64,000 nucleotides of DNA from Streptococcus infantis ATCC 700779 (GCF_000187465.1 NZ_GL732439.1:1682189-1746188), one strand, 5' to 3'. Counted from the stretch's first letter, positions 53,906-62,524 are shown. Numbers and translations are program-made. The notes: a model not told the origin generated them from the sequence alone.

Positions 53906-54134
53906 ATGATTCCTCCTTTGGTATCCGTGATACCATTTCAACGTTCATAAAAGAACAGCAAAGGGTTATAAGTGAGTTGTGATAGACTCTAAAAGAAGTC
54001 CTATCGCTTTTTAGTATACAACTTTGTGAAATTTGTGTCAAACAAAGACTGGTTTTTGGAAAAAATTAACCCTCTAAGAGTGAAAAAACTATCTGAGACT
54101 GGAGCTGAAGACTGGCTCAATCTCCTCAAATCAG

Positions 54135-54257
54135 GTGCCACTTGAGTCTGCTGTGATTATCGGAGCAGATATCTCAACTGATAAACCTCTCCGCGATACC
54201 ATTCAGTTCTTGTCTGATACGGCTGATCAGATTATCGCCTACAGTGCTGAGTTATGA
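54135..54257 (+). pseudogene. C-terminal fragment of an unidentified gene
   Basis: A 40-residue frame (VPLESAVIIGADISTDKPLR ... ADQIIAYSAEL) with good coding character and its own terminator but no start or upstream part. The stretch 53906-54134 before it shows only broken frames. I do not recognise the parent protein. Confidence 0.5.
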
Positions 54258-54261
54258 GTAT

Positions 54262-54301
54262 AAGCAAAAACAGATTGGATTTTTCCAATCTGTTTTGCTT
54301 A
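54262..54301. terminator. Bidirectional terminator
   Basis: Arms agcaaaa..cagattgga and tccaatctg..ttttgct between the remnant and the convergent NTF2-like gene. Confidence 0.85.
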
Positions 54302-54688
54302 TCCCCAAAAGCTATCTTCTTCAGCTTGATCTGAAGAGAAGAGCCAAACTTCTTTGATTTTCCCGTCTTCAATACGGAAGAGGTCAATCCCGTTCATATT
54401 GAGTTCAGTACCATCAGCACGTGTTCCAAGAAAAGTAACATTGGCTGCGATTAAATCCTTATTGTCAGAAACCCAATTTGTTATCACCTTAAAGGTTCCA
54501 TTAGTTTTCTCAGCAAATGTAGCTAGGTGAGATCCTAGTTGGTCCTTACCAACAACTGTACCAGATATACTATGAGTACCAGGTTGATGCCAGACAATAT
54601 CGTCTGCCATTGTTTCAAAGACACCAGGAAAGTCACTAGCAATTAAAGCTTGGTTATAAGCATTGAAAATTTCTAAGTTTGTTGACAT
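54299..54688 (-). CDS. NTF2/SnoaL-like protein
   Basis: A protein of 129 residues with the cone-like NTF2 fold pattern: MSTNLEIFNAYNQALIASDF, MADDIVWHQPGTHSISG, DLFRIEDGKIKEVWLFSSDQ. Members are small hydrolases, isomerases or carriers; no substrate is evident. The ATG at 54688 is set by ribosome site ggagaa; the longer frame runs through the promoter. Divergent from the HxlR regulator, which probably controls it. Confidence 0.8.
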   Translation of the reverse strand: MSTNLEIFNAYNQALIASDFPGVFETMADDIVWHQPGTHSISGTVVGKDQLGSHLATFAEKTNGTFKVITNWVSDNKDLIAANVTFLGTRADGTELNMNGIDLFRIEDGKIKEVWLFSSDQAEEDSFWG

Positions 54689-54718
54689 ATATTTTCTCCA
54701 TTTCTTTTTTATGATATA

Positions 54719-54735
54719 ATTGTAACAGTTACAAT
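54719..54735. promoter_or_regulatory. Operator between the NTF2-like and HxlR genes
   Basis: Perfect palindrome attgtaac-a-gttacaat overlapping the -35/-10 region of the NTF2-like gene on the minus strand (TTGTAA ... TATCAT). A second imperfect repeat with gatactaaaag motifs lies at 54767-54805. Confidence 0.6.
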
Positions 54736-54839
54736 CGAAAAAACAAGTAGACACTTTTTCGATAGCTAGTATCAAAAGTAGTACTATTATTGATACTAAA
54801 AGATAAATTTTTTTTAAAAAAATAGAAAGAAGGTATTTT

Positions 54840-55187
54840 ATGACCAATAAAGTGAGTGAGTATGGTATTTGTCCATTCGCGACAACGCAGAGGGTTTTAA
54901 CGGGGAAATGGGCACTGGTAATCATTTATCAGTTGAGTACGGGTACTAAACGATTTAAAGAATTGCAGAGATTATTGCCTGGGATTACTCAAACTATTTT
55001 GACACGTCATCTACGTCAATTAGAAAAGGATAAGATTATTCAACGAAAGGTCTATGCGGAAGTTCCCCCACGAGTTGAGTACAGCTTAACCGAAATGGGA
55101 CAGGAATTCAGAGTTGTTTTAGATGCTGTCGAGAAATGGGGTCTGGATTATATCAAGTTGCTAAATGCTAGTGAGATAAGTGACTGA
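54840..55187 (+). CDS. HxlR-family transcriptional regulator
   Basis: A winged-helix protein of 115 residues with the HxlR start YGICPFATTQRVLTGKWALV (Cys 11, which in HypR-type members senses oxidants or electrophiles) and GITQTILTRHLRQLEKDKII as recognition region. Divergent from the NTF2-like gene across a 151-bp operator region, the standard layout of an HxlR with its target. Ribosome site agaagg. Confidence 0.87.
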   Translation: MTNKVSEYGICPFATTQRVLTGKWALVIIYQLSTGTKRFKELQRLLPGITQTILTRHLRQLEKDKIIQRKVYAEVPPRVEYSLTEMGQEFRVVLDAVEKWGLDYIKLLNASEISD

Positions 55188-55332
55188 TAAGCTCTATAGA
55201 GGAAATGTATTTTTCTGTTTAATTCCTCAATTAAAAGATAGTAAGGCAAACCATTATTTTCCAAGCACATTTCTTGAAACCCTTTCCTCCTTCTGATAGA
55301 CTAATACATAGTTTGAAAAAAGGAGACTTAAT

Positions 55333-56001
55333 ATGAAAAAATTTGTTGCTGAATTGATCGGTACTTTTATGCTTGTGTTCATCGGAACAGGAGCTGTTGT
55401 TTTTGGAAATGGTGTTGAAGGACTTGGACACCTTGGAATTGCTCTTGCCTTTGGTTTGGCAATCGTAGTCGCAGCTTTCTCAATCGGAACTGTTTCAGGT
55501 GCTCACTTGAACCCAGCTGTTTCTATCGCTATGTTTGTTAATAAACGTTTGTCATCTTCAGAGCTTGTAAACTACATCCTTGGTCAAGTAGTCGGTGCTT
55601 TCCTTGCGTCAGGAACTGTATTCTTCCTCTTGGCAAATTCAGGTATGTCAACTGCAAGTCTTGGTGAAAATGCCTTGGCAAACGGTGTAACCGTCTTTGG
55701 TGGTTTCTTGTTTGAAACAATCGCAACATTCTTGTTTGTTTTGGTAATCATGACTGTAACTTCAGCAAGCAAAGGGAATGGCGCAATCGCTGGTTTGGTG
55801 ATCGGTTTGTCATTGACAGCTTTGATTCTAGCTGGCTTGAACATCACTGGACTTTCAGTAAACCCAGCTCGTAGCTTGGCTCCTGCTGTATTGGTAGGTG
55901 GCGTAGCTCTTCAACAAGTTTGGATTTTCATCCTTGCACCAATCGTTGGTGGAGTTCTTGCAGCCCTTGTTGCTAAAAACTTCCTTGGAACTGAAGAATA
56001 A
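55333..56001 (+). CDS. Aquaporin / MIP family channel
   Basis: A channel of 222 residues with six membrane helices and both half-helix motifs, GAHLNPAVS (about 60) and SVNPARSLAP (about 178). The N-terminal MKKFVAELIGTFMLVFIGTG and short loops resemble bacterial AqpZ more than glycerol facilitators, whose second motif carries an Asp after the Arg. Conducts water and perhaps small solutes such as peroxide. Ribosome site aaggaga. Confidence 0.88.
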   Translation: MKKFVAELIGTFMLVFIGTGAVVFGNGVEGLGHLGIALAFGLAIVVAAFSIGTVSGAHLNPAVSIAMFVNKRLSSSELVNYILGQVVGAFLASGTVFFLLANSGMSTASLGENALANGVTVFGGFLFETIATFLFVLVIMTVTSASKGNGAIAGLVIGLSLTALILAGLNITGLSVNPARSLAPAVLVGGVALQQVWIFILAPIVGGVLAALVAKNFLGTEE

Positions 56002-56009
56002 TTGAAACT

Positions 56010-56050
56010 TAAAAAGCCTTGCTTCTCATCTTGAGGAACAGGGCTTTTTC
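56010..56050 (+). terminator. Terminator of the aquaporin gene
   Basis: Stem aaaaagccttg / cagggcttttt with a longer inner pairing (cttctc..gagg) and T run. Confidence 0.78.
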
Positions 56051-56055
56051 GTATG

Positions 56056-56213
56056 ATACTCTTCGAAAACCTCTTCAAACCACGTCAGCTCTATCTGCAA
56101 CCTCAAAACAGTGTTTTGAGCTGACTTCGTCAGTCTTATCCACAACCTCAAAGCAGTGCTTTGAGCAGCCTGCGGCTAGCTTCCTAGTTTGCTCTTTGAT
56201 TTTCATTAAGTAT
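56056..56213. repeat. BOX element, boxA-boxB-boxC
   Basis: Matches the pneumococcal BOX repeat: boxA (atactcttcgaaaacctctt ..., to 56120), one 45-bp boxB (56121-56165, ctgacttcgtcagtc ... tttgag) and boxC (56166-56213, ending gattttcattaagtat). Dispersed in intergenic regions of S. pneumoniae and relatives and mobilised in trans by transposases. Here it abuts the queF stop codon. Confidence 0.92.
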
Positions 56214-56217
56214 GAGT

Positions 56218-56709
56218 TTAACGGTTGTCAATTTTCTCTGGATAGAGGTCGTGTTGGAAGAGGCGTTGTTCTGCCAAGCCTTCATACTTGGTTCCAGGTC
56301 TACCGTAGTTGTAGTAGGGGTCGATCGAAATACCACCACGTGGGGTGAATTTGCCCCAGACTTCTAAATAGCGAGGGTCTAGCAAGTTGACCAAGTCTTT
56401 CCCGATGGTGTTGATACAGTTTTCATGAAAATCTCCATGGTTTCGGTAGCTAAAGAGGTAGAGTTTGAGGGATTTTGACTCGACACAGAGCTTGTCAGGA
56501 ATGTAGGAAATATAAATAGTTGCAAAGTCTGGCTGAGCAGTGATGGGACAAAGTGAGGTAAATTCAGGGCAGTTGAACTTGATGAAATAGTCATTTTCCA
56601 CATGACGATTGTCAAAGGATTCGAGGACTTCGGGTTGATATTCGAAAATGTAGTTTGTTTCTTTGTTGCCGAGGAGGCTGAGGTTTTTCATTTCTTCTTG
56701 TTGTGACAT
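56218..56709 (-). CDS. queF: NADPH-dependent 7-cyano-7-deazaguanine reductase (preQ1 synthase)
   Basis: A protein of 163 residues, the single-domain (YkvM-type) form. Nucleophile Cys in [19 protein letters not shown] motif [15 protein letters not shown] and Asp/His in NHGDFHEN. Reduces preQ0 to preQ1, the last step before insertion into tRNA. Last gene of queCDEF, 18 bp after queE. Confidence 0.95.
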   Translation of the reverse strand: MSQQEEMKNLSLLGNKETNYIFEYQPEVLESFDNRHVENDYFIKFNCPEFTSLCPITAQPDFATIYISYIPDKLCVESKSLKLYLFSYRNHGDFHENCINTIGKDLVNLLDPRYLEVWGKFTPRGGISIDPYYNYGRPGTKYEGLAEQRLFQHDLYPEKIDNR

Positions 56710-56727
56710 GATTTTTTCTTTCTAATC

Positions 56728-57444
56728 TTAAACACCACGTTGGTTGTCGTAGAGGAGGGTATGGAGTTGAGGAAGGACGCGGACATTGCCCCAGCTATCG
56801 TCGGCAGCGACACGTTCCCAGAGTTCTTTGAGGCGGTCCAGTTGGTCTTGGACAATATTGCCTGTAGCCTTGGGCTCAGGATTTCCCGCCGATAAGAAGA
56901 GGACATCTGGTTTGTAACGTTCTTGAATATTTTTGGCGAAGGCTAGATCTGCATCATCAAAGACAGGGATTTTAAAGGTGACTTTGTCTGGATCTAGTTG
57001 GGAAACGATAAAGTCCAAGGTCTCAAAGTTGACTTCCATCTTGGAGGAAGGAGGCTTAGGACTCAGAGTGACTTGGTCGATATCTTTTAACCAATTTTGC
57101 CAGCGAGATCCCTGGGTTTCAACGGCAAGAGTGATACCACGTTCCTTGAGTTTGGTGACCAGTTGAGCCATGTTGGCTGCTAGGATAGCAGGATTTCCCC
57201 CAGATAGGGTGACATAGTCGTAGCTTCCTAGTTTATCTAACTCAGCGATTACTTCATCAGCTGTCATGCGAGTTGGTTTTTCAGAACCATCCCAAGTAAA
57301 GGCAGAGTCGCACCAGTCGCAGTGGTAGTCGCAACCAGCAGTGCGGACAAACATGGTTTTCTGGCCAATAGCACGACCTTCACCTTGAAAGGTAGGCCCA
57401 AAAATTTCTAGAACTGGTAGTTTGAGGACACGTTCCTTAGTCAT
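56728..57444 (-). CDS. queE: 7-carboxy-7-deazaguanine synthase
   Basis: A radical SAM enzyme of 238 residues. Cluster motif CDYHCDWCD (C-X3-C-X2-C), LSGGNPAI for SAM, and GPTFQGEGRAIGQKTMFVRT. Converts 6-carboxy-tetrahydropterin to CDG. Overlaps the queD end by 8 bp. Confidence 0.93.
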   Translation of the reverse strand: MTKERVLKLPVLEIFGPTFQGEGRAIGQKTMFVRTAGCDYHCDWCDSAFTWDGSEKPTRMTADEVIAELDKLGSYDYVTLSGGNPAILAANMAQLVTKLKERGITLAVETQGSRWQNWLKDIDQVTLSPKPPSSKMEVNFETLDFIVSQLDPDKVTFKIPVFDDADLAFAKNIQERYKPDVLFLSAGNPEPKATGNIVQDQLDRLKELWERVAADDSWGNVRVLPQLHTLLYDNQRGV

Positions 57445-57880
57445 CTAACCACTCCCGTCTAAACTCTGCAAAGGCAGTCGGAGTTTCATAGAGGCGAACA
57501 TATTCCAAACGGAGACCGCGCTCGCCTGGCAACTCTTGGCTCATGGTTTGGAAAATCCAGTAAACCATATTTTCAGCAGTCGTATTCATGTAGGGCAGGG
57601 TTTCATTGAGATAGCGATGATCCAAGTGGGGCTCTAAGTAGTCCTTGTAGATAGCCTTGATGTCTCCGAAATCGTAGGTCATACCTCTATCATCTAAAAA
57701 CCCACTGACAGCGATTTGCAGATGATAGGTGTGACCATGTAGGGATTTGCATTTTCCTTCATAGTGAAAGAGGTGGTGGGCAGCATCAAAGGTAAATTCT
57801 TTTGAGACTAAGGTTCTGTGAGGATTGTAGACAAGAGATTCCCCAGTTTCTTGTTTGATTTCTTTGGGGGCAAAAAACAT
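57437..57880 (-). CDS. queD: 6-carboxytetrahydropterin synthase
   Basis: A protein of 147 residues with zinc ligands in FDAAHHLF and CKSLHGHTYHL, and the ETPTAFAEF tail. Converts dihydroneopterin triphosphate to carboxy-tetrahydropterin. Start at 57880 (overlapping the queC stop as TGATG) is chosen over the longer frame, which reads through queC. Confidence 0.92.
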   Translation of the reverse strand: MFFAPKEIKQETGESLVYNPHRTLVSKEFTFDAAHHLFHYEGKCKSLHGHTYHLQIAVSGFLDDRGMTYDFGDIKAIYKDYLEPHLDHRYLNETLPYMNTTAENMVYWIFQTMSQELPGERGLRLEYVRLYETPTAFAEFRREWLDD

Positions 57881-58533
57881 CAGGCCTCTCCTTTCTGAGA
57901 GAGATAAACCTCTAAACCATGTTGGCGTAGATGGCAGGCAGGACAATCTCCACAACCAGTACCGATAATCCCATTGTAGCAGGTCAAGGTCTTCTCACGA
58001 ACGTAGTCAAAGGCACCAAGTTGGTCAGCTAATTCCCAAGTTTCAGCCTTGTCTAGCCACATGAGAGGCGTTTGGATCACAAAGTCGTAATCCATAGCAA
58101 GGTTGAGCGTGACATTGAGTGATTTGACAAAGACATCCCGACAGTCAGGATAACCTGAGAAGTCTGTTTCGCACACTCCTGTCACGATATCTGTAATTCC
58201 ACGCTGCTTGGCAAGGACTGCCGCAAAGGACAGAAAGAGATGATTGCGACCGTCAACGAAGGTATTAGGAACCTCTCCTTCTTTTTGCTCAATTTCTAAA
58301 TCTGAAGTCAAGGCATTTTCAGTAATTTGTCCTAGCAGAGACATATCTAGGATATGATGACGAATTCCTTGTTCCTCAGAGATTTCTTTGGCCACTTGAA
58401 TTTCTAAATGGTGGCGTTGACCGTAGGCAAAGGTAACGGCTTCGACCCTTTCATAGTGTTGCTTGGCCCAGAAAAGGCAGGTTGTTGAATCTTGACCGCC
58501 ACTAAAGACGACCAAGGCTGATTGACGTTTCAT
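57880..58533 (-). CDS. queC: 7-cyano-7-deazaguanine synthase
   Basis: A protein of 217 residues with PP-loop motif [16 protein letters not shown] and four zinc cysteines (about C187, C195, C198, C201; [12 protein letters not shown]). Makes preQ0 from CDG with ATP and ammonia. The ATG at 58533 has ribosome site aaggag. First gene of the operon, downstream of a leader with an intrinsic terminator. Confidence 0.94.
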   Translation of the reverse strand: MKRQSALVVFSGGQDSTTCLFWAKQHYERVEAVTFAYGQRHHLEIQVAKEISEEQGIRHHILDMSLLGQITENALTSDLEIEQKEGEVPNTFVDGRNHLFLSFAAVLAKQRGITDIVTGVCETDFSGYPDCRDVFVKSLNVTLNLAMDYDFVIQTPLMWLDKAETWELADQLGAFDYVREKTLTCYNGIIGTGCGDCPACHLRQHGLEVYLSQKGEA

Positions 58534-58570
58534 AGTACTCCTTCCAAAATGGGAAATGTTCAGAGCATGC

Positions 58571-58687
58571 AAAAAGCTCCCCAGAGGGAGCTAAAAAATA
58601 CCAAGTAGAGGTTTTTTTTAGCGATGGCATGTCCCAAACATCGTAATATTCTAGTTACAGTCTAGCATATTTTTTGAAAAATGGCAA
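58571..58687 (-). promoter_or_regulatory. Promoter and attenuator-like leader of queCDEF
   Basis: On the minus strand a promoter (-35 TTGCCA, 17 bp, -10 TAGACT with TGC) is followed by a leader of about 120 nt containing paired segments (gatg..catc; gtaa..ttac) and then a full terminator, agctcc / ggagct plus T run (58571-58593), before the queC ribosome site. This is the layout of a transcription-controlling riboswitch. I do not see the preQ1-I consensus, and the preQ1-II pattern is only partly suggested (cttggt without its partner). Confidence 0.5.
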
Positions 58688-58695
58688 AGGGCACG

Positions 58696-58733
58696 AAAAA
58701 AGAGACCAAATGAATGCACTTGGTCTCTCCTTT
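58696..58733 (-). terminator. Terminator of trxA
   Basis: Stem agagaccaa / tggtctct with a T run on the minus strand, just after the trxA stop. Confidence 0.8.
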
Positions 58734-58735
58734 GA

Positions 58736-59050
58736 TTAGCTTAATTCAGCAACGATGGCTTTGATTTGTTCTGCAGTGTGGACACCTGCAACTTGTTTAA
58801 CAACTTGTCCATCTTTCTTGAAGAGAAGAGTAGGGATAGACATGATACCAAATGCACGAGCTGTGTTTGGATTTTCGTCAACGTCCATTTTAACGATCTT
58901 CAAGACATCTTCTGAAAGTTCTTCAGACAATTTGTCCAAGATTGGACCTTGCATACGACATGGACCACACCAAGTTGCCCAGAAGTCTACCAAGACCAAT
59001 CCGTCTTTAGTTTCTTGTTCAAATGTTGCATCTGTAATTGCTTTTGCCAT
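58736..59050 (-). CDS. trxA: Thioredoxin
   Basis: A 104-residue thioredoxin with the active site WCGPCR (about 28-33), cis-Pro in SIPTLLF and the usual N-terminal DATFEQETKDGLVLVDFWAT. Reduces cytoplasmic disulphides. It follows the DUF4649 gene by 14 bp with ribosome site aaggaga. Confidence 0.96.
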   Translation of the reverse strand: MAKAITDATFEQETKDGLVLVDFWATWCGPCRMQGPILDKLSEELSEDVLKIVKMDVDENPNTARAFGIMSIPTLLFKKDGQVVKQVAGVHTAEQIKAIVAELS

Positions 59051-59064
59051 AGTATTTCTCCTTT

Positions 59065-59286
59065 TTAATTATATTGGCTTAAATCTTGTTTCATGAGATA
59101 GAAGAAAACATCTCCATAAGTCCCATGGTAGTCCAAATCATGCCCCTTGTAGGTTACTTTTTGGACAGGGTAGTAGTCTGCGACACCAATCAGGCAGGCA
59201 TGTTGAGAACGTTCAAATTCCTCGTATGACTCGAAGGTCATGATTCTCTCTTGCTTGCTGGCATCAAGATAAGTGATTTCAATCAT
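59065..59286 (-). CDS. DUF4649 family protein
   Basis: A 73-residue protein (MIEITYLDASKQERIMTFES ... HDLDYHGTYGDVFFYLMKQD) of a family found in streptococci, commonly beside trxA; function unknown. Ribosome site ggagaa. A MarR-type palindrome (ttgcg-ca-cgcaa) lies about 70 bp upstream. Confidence 0.8.
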   Translation of the reverse strand: MIEITYLDASKQERIMTFESYEEFERSQHACLIGVADYYPVQKVTYKGHDLDYHGTYGDVFFYLMKQDLSQYN

Positions 59287-59352
59287 AGGATTCTCCTTTG
59301 CTAAATCATATCTTCATTTTACTCCTTGGAAAAAGGAATGTCAAGAAAATTG

Positions 59353-59366
59353 CTTGCGCACGCAAG
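59353..59366. promoter_or_regulatory. Palindrome cttgcg-ca-cgcaag, copy 1
   Basis: Upstream of the DUF4649-trxA operon and just downstream of the MarR gene; shares ttgcgcacgcaa exactly with the copy at 59816-59827. Candidate binding site of the MarR regulator. Confidence 0.5.
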
Positions 59367-59381
59367 TTTTTTGTAAAAATT

Positions 59382-59762
59382 TTAGGAAAGCCAACTTGCT
59401 TTTGTTTCAAGGCTTTCTTCTACAGCCTTTTGTAGATAGGCAAGAGTTGTCTGACCCTCCTTAGTGAGGCAGATAAAACTAGCTCGCTTATCCTGGTCAC
59501 AACATCTCCGACTAAGTAAAGCACAGTTTTTGGCTTCTAAGCGTGCCACCATTCGTGATACAGCACTTGGACTCAGATGGAGTTTGTCAGGCAGGTCAAT
59601 CTGTCTCAAAGATTTTTCTTGAGCCTGATTTAAAAAGTGCAAGAGATAGAATTCTTTGAGCGTTAGGCTTTGGTCACTCTGCTCAGCAATCGTTTGCTCT
59701 AAAAGAGCTTCTAGCTCTACTTGTCGGCGGTTGAAGTCAAACCATTTTTCTAAGTAAGTCAT
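59382..59762 (-). CDS. MarR-family transcriptional regulator
   Basis: A protein of 126 residues with a winged helix (LRQIDLPDKLHLSPSAVSRM VAR region) and wing residues near LLSRRCCDQDKRASFI, which holds two adjacent cysteines that could make it redox-sensitive. Divergent from lrgA. Identical palindromes flank the gene on both sides, suggesting that it controls itself, lrgAB and trxA's operon. Confidence 0.83.
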   Translation of the reverse strand: MTYLEKWFDFNRRQVELEALLEQTIAEQSDQSLTLKEFYLLHFLNQAQEKSLRQIDLPDKLHLSPSAVSRMVARLEAKNCALLSRRCCDQDKRASFICLTKEGQTTLAYLQKAVEESLETKASWLS

Positions 59763-59815
59763 ATCAATCTCCTTTCTATATGGTAGTTATAAACAGATTT
59801 GCCTATCTGAGATGC

Positions 59816-59827
59816 TTGCGCACGCAA
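59816..59827. promoter_or_regulatory. Palindrome ttgcg-ca-cgcaa, copy 2
   Basis: Between the divergent MarR and lrgA genes. The same 12 bp occur at 59354-59365. Confidence 0.55.
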
Positions 59828-59942
59828 TTAGTATACAACTTTTTGGAATAGATAGCAAGAAGGATGTTTCTTGTGCATTTCCTTGAAATTTTCTGAAAAA
59901 AGAGTAAACTGGTATGCAGAAAGTCTATTTGTGGAGTAAACG

Positions 59943-60317
59943 ATGAAATTATATGTTCAGTTAATGATTCTCTTTGTCATTTCACTGATTGGTGAGGGAA
60001 TCTCTAGCTTTTTCCATTTGCCTATTCCTGGAAGCATTATCGGTTTGATTATTTTATTTTTAGCCTTGCAGTTCAAGTGGTTGCGGGTACGTCATGTCAA
60101 CATGGTTGGGAATTTTCTCCTAGCTAATATGACTATCCTCTTTCTACCTCCTGCAGTTGGTATTATGGAGAAATTTGATGTGATTGCTCCCTATTTATTG
60201 CCCATTGTCTTGATTGTCTTTTTTGCAGCAGTTATCAATATAATCTTGATTGCGCTTGTAGTTCAGTTTATCAAAAAGCGTTATGAAGGAGATTACGAAG
60301 AAAGAGGTGCCAAATGA
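59943..60317 (+). CDS. lrgA: CidA/LrgA family holin-like protein
   Basis: A protein of 124 residues with four membrane helices and the conserved IPGSIIGLIILFLAL, then a basic tail. CidA/LrgA proteins control membrane permeability, autolysis or pyruvate transport together with an LrgB partner. It overlaps lrgB by 4 bp. Control here appears to be by a MarR protein instead of the usual LytSR. Confidence 0.85.
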   Translation: MKLYVQLMILFVISLIGEGISSFFHLPIPGSIIGLIILFLALQFKWLRVRHVNMVGNFLLANMTILFLPPAVGIMEKFDVIAPYLLPIVLIVFFAAVINIILIALVVQFIKKRYEGDYEERGAK

Positions 60318-61009
60318 GCGAATTTGTATCCAATCCACTTTTTGGGATAGCCTTGTCCATTTTGGCTTATCTTGGAGGCATGATTATCTTTAGACGGTAC
60401 CCTCATCCTCTGACCACTCCCTTGCTGCTAGCAACTTTATTTATCATTGTTTTTCTAAAACTGACTGGTATTTCTTATGTTGCCTATTATCAAGGCGGGG
60501 TCTACCTCAATAACTTGATTGTTCCTTCAACAGTAGCTTTAGGAATTCCTCTTTATAAGAGTTTTCACCTCATGAAACACCATGTTAGAAGTATTCTACT
60601 CAGCAGTTTCCTTGCTGTTGTTGTAAATACAGTTTTTACAGCTTTAGTTGCAAAATTTTTCGGTATGGATTTCTTCTTGGCGATTTCGCTTTTCCCAAAG
60701 TCTGTAACGACGGCCATGGCAGTTGGAATTACGGATAAGCTACAAGGGATAGCGACGATCACCTTGGTAGTTGTGGTAGCAACTGGCATTTTGACTAGCG
60801 TTATTGGACCAACACTTCTAAAATGGCTAAAAATTGACGATCCAGTAGCTGCTGGTCTTGCTCTTGGAGGAACTGGTCACGCAGTTGGGACTGGAACAGC
60901 TTTTCGTTATGGAGCTGTTGCGGGGGCTATGGGTGGCCTGGCTATCGGTGTCACCGGTATTCTCTATGTATTTGTAAGTCCCATCGTAGCAGGTTTGATA
61001 TTGAGTTAA
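60314..61009 (+). CDS. lrgB: LrgB family protein
   Basis: A protein of 231 residues with seven or eight membrane helices and the family signature GTGTAFRYGAVAGAMGGLAI near the C-terminus; FPKSVTTAMAVGI is also conserved. Partner of LrgA. Ends in a strong terminator. Confidence 0.9.
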   Translation: MSEFVSNPLFGIALSILAYLGGMIIFRRYPHPLTTPLLLATLFIIVFLKLTGISYVAYYQGGVYLNNLIVPSTVALGIPLYKSFHLMKHHVRSILLSSFLAVVVNTVFTALVAKFFGMDFFLAISLFPKSVTTAMAVGITDKLQGIATITLVVVVATGILTSVIGPTLLKWLKIDDPVAAGLALGGTGHAVGTGTAFRYGAVAGAMGGLAIGVTGILYVFVSPIVAGLILS

Positions 61010-61040
61010 AAAATAATAATGTTATATTTCTTTGTGTAAA

Positions 61041-61074
61041 AAGAAGCCCCTAGCTTTATTTGCTAGGGGCTTCA
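61041..61074. terminator. Bidirectional terminator between lrgB and the ABC permease
   Basis: Perfect arms gaagcccctagc / gctaggggcttc with a 7-nt loop. Confidence 0.87.
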
Positions 61075-61078
61075 TTCA

Positions 61079-61810
61079 TTATTGTAAGTTTACTTTGTTC
61101 TTTAAAATATAGTAGGTTCCGAGATAGAAGCCGACGCTAAGGATTAAGTCTTTAAAAATTTCAAAGGATAATACCCAATTGTAGTCGAAATCGATGCGAA
61201 GATTTAGGGTGATAAAACCAAGGACTATTTGGATAGCGATGTAGGCGACAACCGCAAGAGCTGTACGGTATTCATTAAAGAGTTGACCGATAGAGATAGA
61301 AAAGTAGATACAAAGGATACTTGCAAGAGTGTTAACGATATAGGAAATCAAGGCTAACCAGAAATCATCTCGATAATTTTTGAGAATAAACTCGGCAACG
61401 TTGGATATTAAGACGTCTGGTTGAATCATGGACATGATGATGTAAAGACTAAAAAGGAAAACCACTGTACTTGCCAAAGACCAAACAAAGGCTCCAAGAA
61501 GTTTAGCGGAGAGGATCTGGTGTTCAGATACTGGCAGGGTTAGGGTTAGATAGCCATGACGATCATAAACGCTTCCCTTAAACCGTTGAATAATCAAAAT
61601 CAGGGTTGAGATACTCAAAGTAATAACCAGACCCCCAAAAACCAGAGATAGAAATACTAACATGACAACACCCTTGTCTTGATAATAGGTGCTTGTAAGG
61701 GTGCTGCCCTGAATTCCTATTATGACAGATAGGGATAGTACAGCAGCATAGAGGGCTAAAAACCATTTGTTGACATTTTTAAATTCATAACGAACTAAAT
61801 TCCAAAACAT
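61079..61810 (-). CDS. ABC-2 type transporter permease
   Basis: A protein of 243 residues with six membrane helices and no recognised substrate motif. It contains LPVSEHQILSAKLLGAFVWS, typical of permeases next to YtrA-type GntR regulators. Last gene of a three-gene operon (GntR-ATPase-permease), 15 bp after the ATPase. Confidence 0.8.
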   Translation of the reverse strand: MFWNLVRYEFKNVNKWFLALYAAVLSLSVIIGIQGSTLTSTYYQDKGVVMLVFLSLVFGGLVITLSISTLILIIQRFKGSVYDRHGYLTLTLPVSEHQILSAKLLGAFVWSLASTVVFLFSLYIIMSMIQPDVLISNVAEFILKNYRDDFWLALISYIVNTLASILCIYFSISIGQLFNEYRTALAVVAYIAIQIVLGFITLNLRIDFDYNWVLSFEIFKDLILSVGFYLGTYYILKNKVNLQ

Positions 61811-61825
61811 AAGAATCTCCTTTAA

Positions 61826-62521
61826 CTAGGCTTTGAATTCGTGACGGAAGAGCTGGTCGATAGACTCTCCTGATTCGTAGCGAATATCATCTACATTTCC
61901 TTGACGGACAACTTTTCCATCCTTGAGGAAGACAATCTCATCCAAGATTGGTTCGATATCTGAAATCAAGTGAGTTGAAATCAAGACAGTCGAAGTTGGA
62001 GAGTAGTTGTTGATGATGGTGTTCAAGATATAGTCACGAGCCGCAGGATCGACACCACCGATTGGTTCATCAAGGACGTATAGACGAGCATCACGACTCA
62101 TGACCAGAATCAACTGAACTTTTTCTTTGTTCCCTTTTGAGAGTTTCTTGAAACGGCTATTTTCATCGATACCAAGGTCACGCAGAAGATTTTGGGCGCG
62201 TTCTAGATTGAAGTCTTGGTAGAAAGTCTTGAAATAGGTAAGAGCCTCTTTAACCTTCATTTGCTCGTTGAGATAGGTCGTATCAGGCAAATAAGAAACA
62301 ATCGCTTTAGTTGCTGGACTTGGCTCCATGCCATTGATCAGAATACGCCCTTGTTCAGGTTGAAGTAAACCGTTGATGAGTTTAATCAGGGTTGTTTTTC
62401 CGGAACCGTTTGGGCCAAGGAGACCCACAATCTTTCCTGCTGGAATTTCAAGGGAAACATTTTGAAGAGCAGGGCTTGCTCCATAGAATTTTGAAACATT
62501 TTCAAACGTTAACAAGGTCAT
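61826..62521 (-). CDS. ABC transporter ATP-binding protein
   Basis: A protein of 231 residues: Walker A GPNGSGKTT, signature LSKGNKEKV (LSxGxxxxx variant), Walker B LYVLDEPIGGVDPAA, H-loop STHLISDIE. Belongs to the YtrB/BcrA-like group. Starts 3 bp after the GntR gene. Confidence 0.87.
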   Translation of the reverse strand: MTLLTFENVSKFYGASPALQNVSLEIPAGKIVGLLGPNGSGKTTLIKLINGLLQPEQGRILINGMEPSPATKAIVSYLPDTTYLNEQMKVKEALTYFKTFYQDFNLERAQNLLRDLGIDENSRFKKLSKGNKEKVQLILVMSRDARLYVLDEPIGGVDPAARDYILNTIINNYSPTSTVLISTHLISDIEPILDEIVFLKDGKVVRQGNVDDIRYESGESIDQLFRHEFKA

Positions 62522-62524
62522 AGT

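Noticed and set aside
56056..56213. Open frame over the BOX element (56019-56348)
   Set aside because: The sequence is a known dispersed repeat plus the antisense of queF; it has no independent coding signal.
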